Below are positions 59,401 through 60,000 of a stretch of 60,000 nucleotides of DNA, one piece after another. Both the position numbers and the translations under genes were made by a program. Position 1 is the stretch's first letter. Each line of letters begins with the position of its first letter. This DNA is from Membranipora membranacea (lineage: Eukaryota; Bryozoa; Gymnolaemata; Cheilostomatida; Membraniporidae), in the NCBI GenBank assembly GCA_914767715.1, contig OU612066.1, forward strand, positions 30,356,283 to 30,416,282. The letters run 5' to 3'. Below the pieces are notes generated by a model that was not told the DNA's origin, ran no database searches, and worked only from the letters and a program-made list of their open reading frames with translations.

Positions 59401-59685
59401 GGAGTTTTTGGCATCAAGCTTCCCATAACTTTCCCCTTGACACAAAGCTTGCAGGTATCTTGACCAAGGAGTAAAAAACTCTTTCCTTGACTATTGTTAA
59501 AAAATTTACTCTGAATCCCTTTACTCTGTGAAGCAGTCTATCCACATGCTTGGAACTAAAATGTTTTACACAGATAGATAGATGGGGTGATAACTCTATA
59601 CCGCAAATGAGCCACCGAATTTCAACAATAAGAGAAGACAACTTCTTAGCCTAAGATTTGCCCAAATTGACTTTAATGAACTGAG
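56491..59685 (+). mobile_element. DNA element family 'CTCAGTT', 3.2-kb copy with internal duplication
   Basis: The left end CTCAGTTATTTAAAGTCAA (56491) and the right end, the complement of CTCAGTTCATTAAAGTCAA (59685), match the other copies. AT lies outside each end. Two successive segments, about 57520-58110 and 58465-59050, repeat each other (for example AGTTATAATGTTGTTAC, GAGGATTCGG and CAAGTACAATTGAGACCTAA). Between them is a segment, 58110-58460, that matches part of the long copy at about 9780-10060. This arrangement fits recombination between two family members. It lies about 80 bases from the LINE's 5' break. Confidence 0.65.
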
Positions 59686-60000
59686 ATGCTGAACCACATT
59701 GTATACAACAGCTGAGGCAAATCATGAATTAGGGAGAAGAATATTAAATCTTGATAAATGCAGTGGGTGTATTATGACTTGTTTGTAAAATTCCAAGTTC
59801 AATATCATATAGATTATTTTTTCCTTGGATCATTTGAGTATATATTTTAAAATCTACATCAGAAACCATTGACAAAAAAACATGTCAGCTTGAAATCAAA
59901 CGTCAATCTATTGTTTGAAAGTCAACAATCGACATTTACACATCTGACTCCAAAAGCAATTCAGAAAGCTAGTTAAGTGCCAATTATTCATATTATAAAT
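59686..60000. other. Right edge of the window
   Basis: No gene or repeat was recognised. Confidence 0.4.

Overview
This window is AT-rich animal (metazoan) nuclear DNA. It has split genes with GT-AG introns of about 0.2-1.0 kb, a canonical eukaryotic tRNA-Asn(GTT), a U2-snRNA-like fragment, and many transposon remnants: LINEs, LTR relics, hAT-like elements and other terminal-inverted-repeat elements. The mixture suggests an invertebrate, probably marine, but nothing here fixes the phylum. Gene models are hand-built from splice sites and reading frames; no alignment search was possible.

The left third (about 0.3-21.5 kb) holds a locus duplicated as a large inverted repeat. The right arm carries an apparently intact SLC18B1-like major-facilitator transporter gene on the minus strand (16500-21519; 11 coding exons, 443 codons plus stop, all phases compatible). 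The left arm carries the plus-strand partner (exons 4-11 visible at 991-4708), broken by a 28-base deletion in exon 7. A third, more diverged last exon lies between the arms at 14598-14659. The spacer between the arms (about 5.45-15.3 kb) also holds a LINE reverse-transcriptase scrap, a 3.8-kb DNA element, a degenerate transposase-like gene, a hAT-type element with a tRNA-like module, and an unrecognised acidic protein gene.

The middle (about 23.6-46.9 kb) is almost entirely mobile DNA. In order it holds an LTR-like piece with a primer-binding-like site; a second copy of the 3.8-kb DNA element family; a fold-back MITE; an LTR-retroelement relic with a retropepsin motif; a LINE that keeps ORF1 and endonuclease but lacks RT; a U2 snRNA fragment; a 4.0-kb TIR element with subterminal repeats and a perfect 6-base flanking repeat, itself containing a 415-base hAT-type element with a perfect 8-base target duplication; and a degraded LINE whose two halves point in opposite directions and which is split by two head-to-head TTAA-flanked MITEs.

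The right part (about 47-60 kb) has the tRNA-Asn gene, a single-pass membrane-protein exon, a two-exon small cysteine-rich secreted-peptide gene with an in-frame TAG, a 5'-truncated LINE with one nonsense codon, and a third, internally duplicated copy of the DNA element family. The genes show no sign of a shared pathway; the common theme is local duplication and layered transposon insertion.
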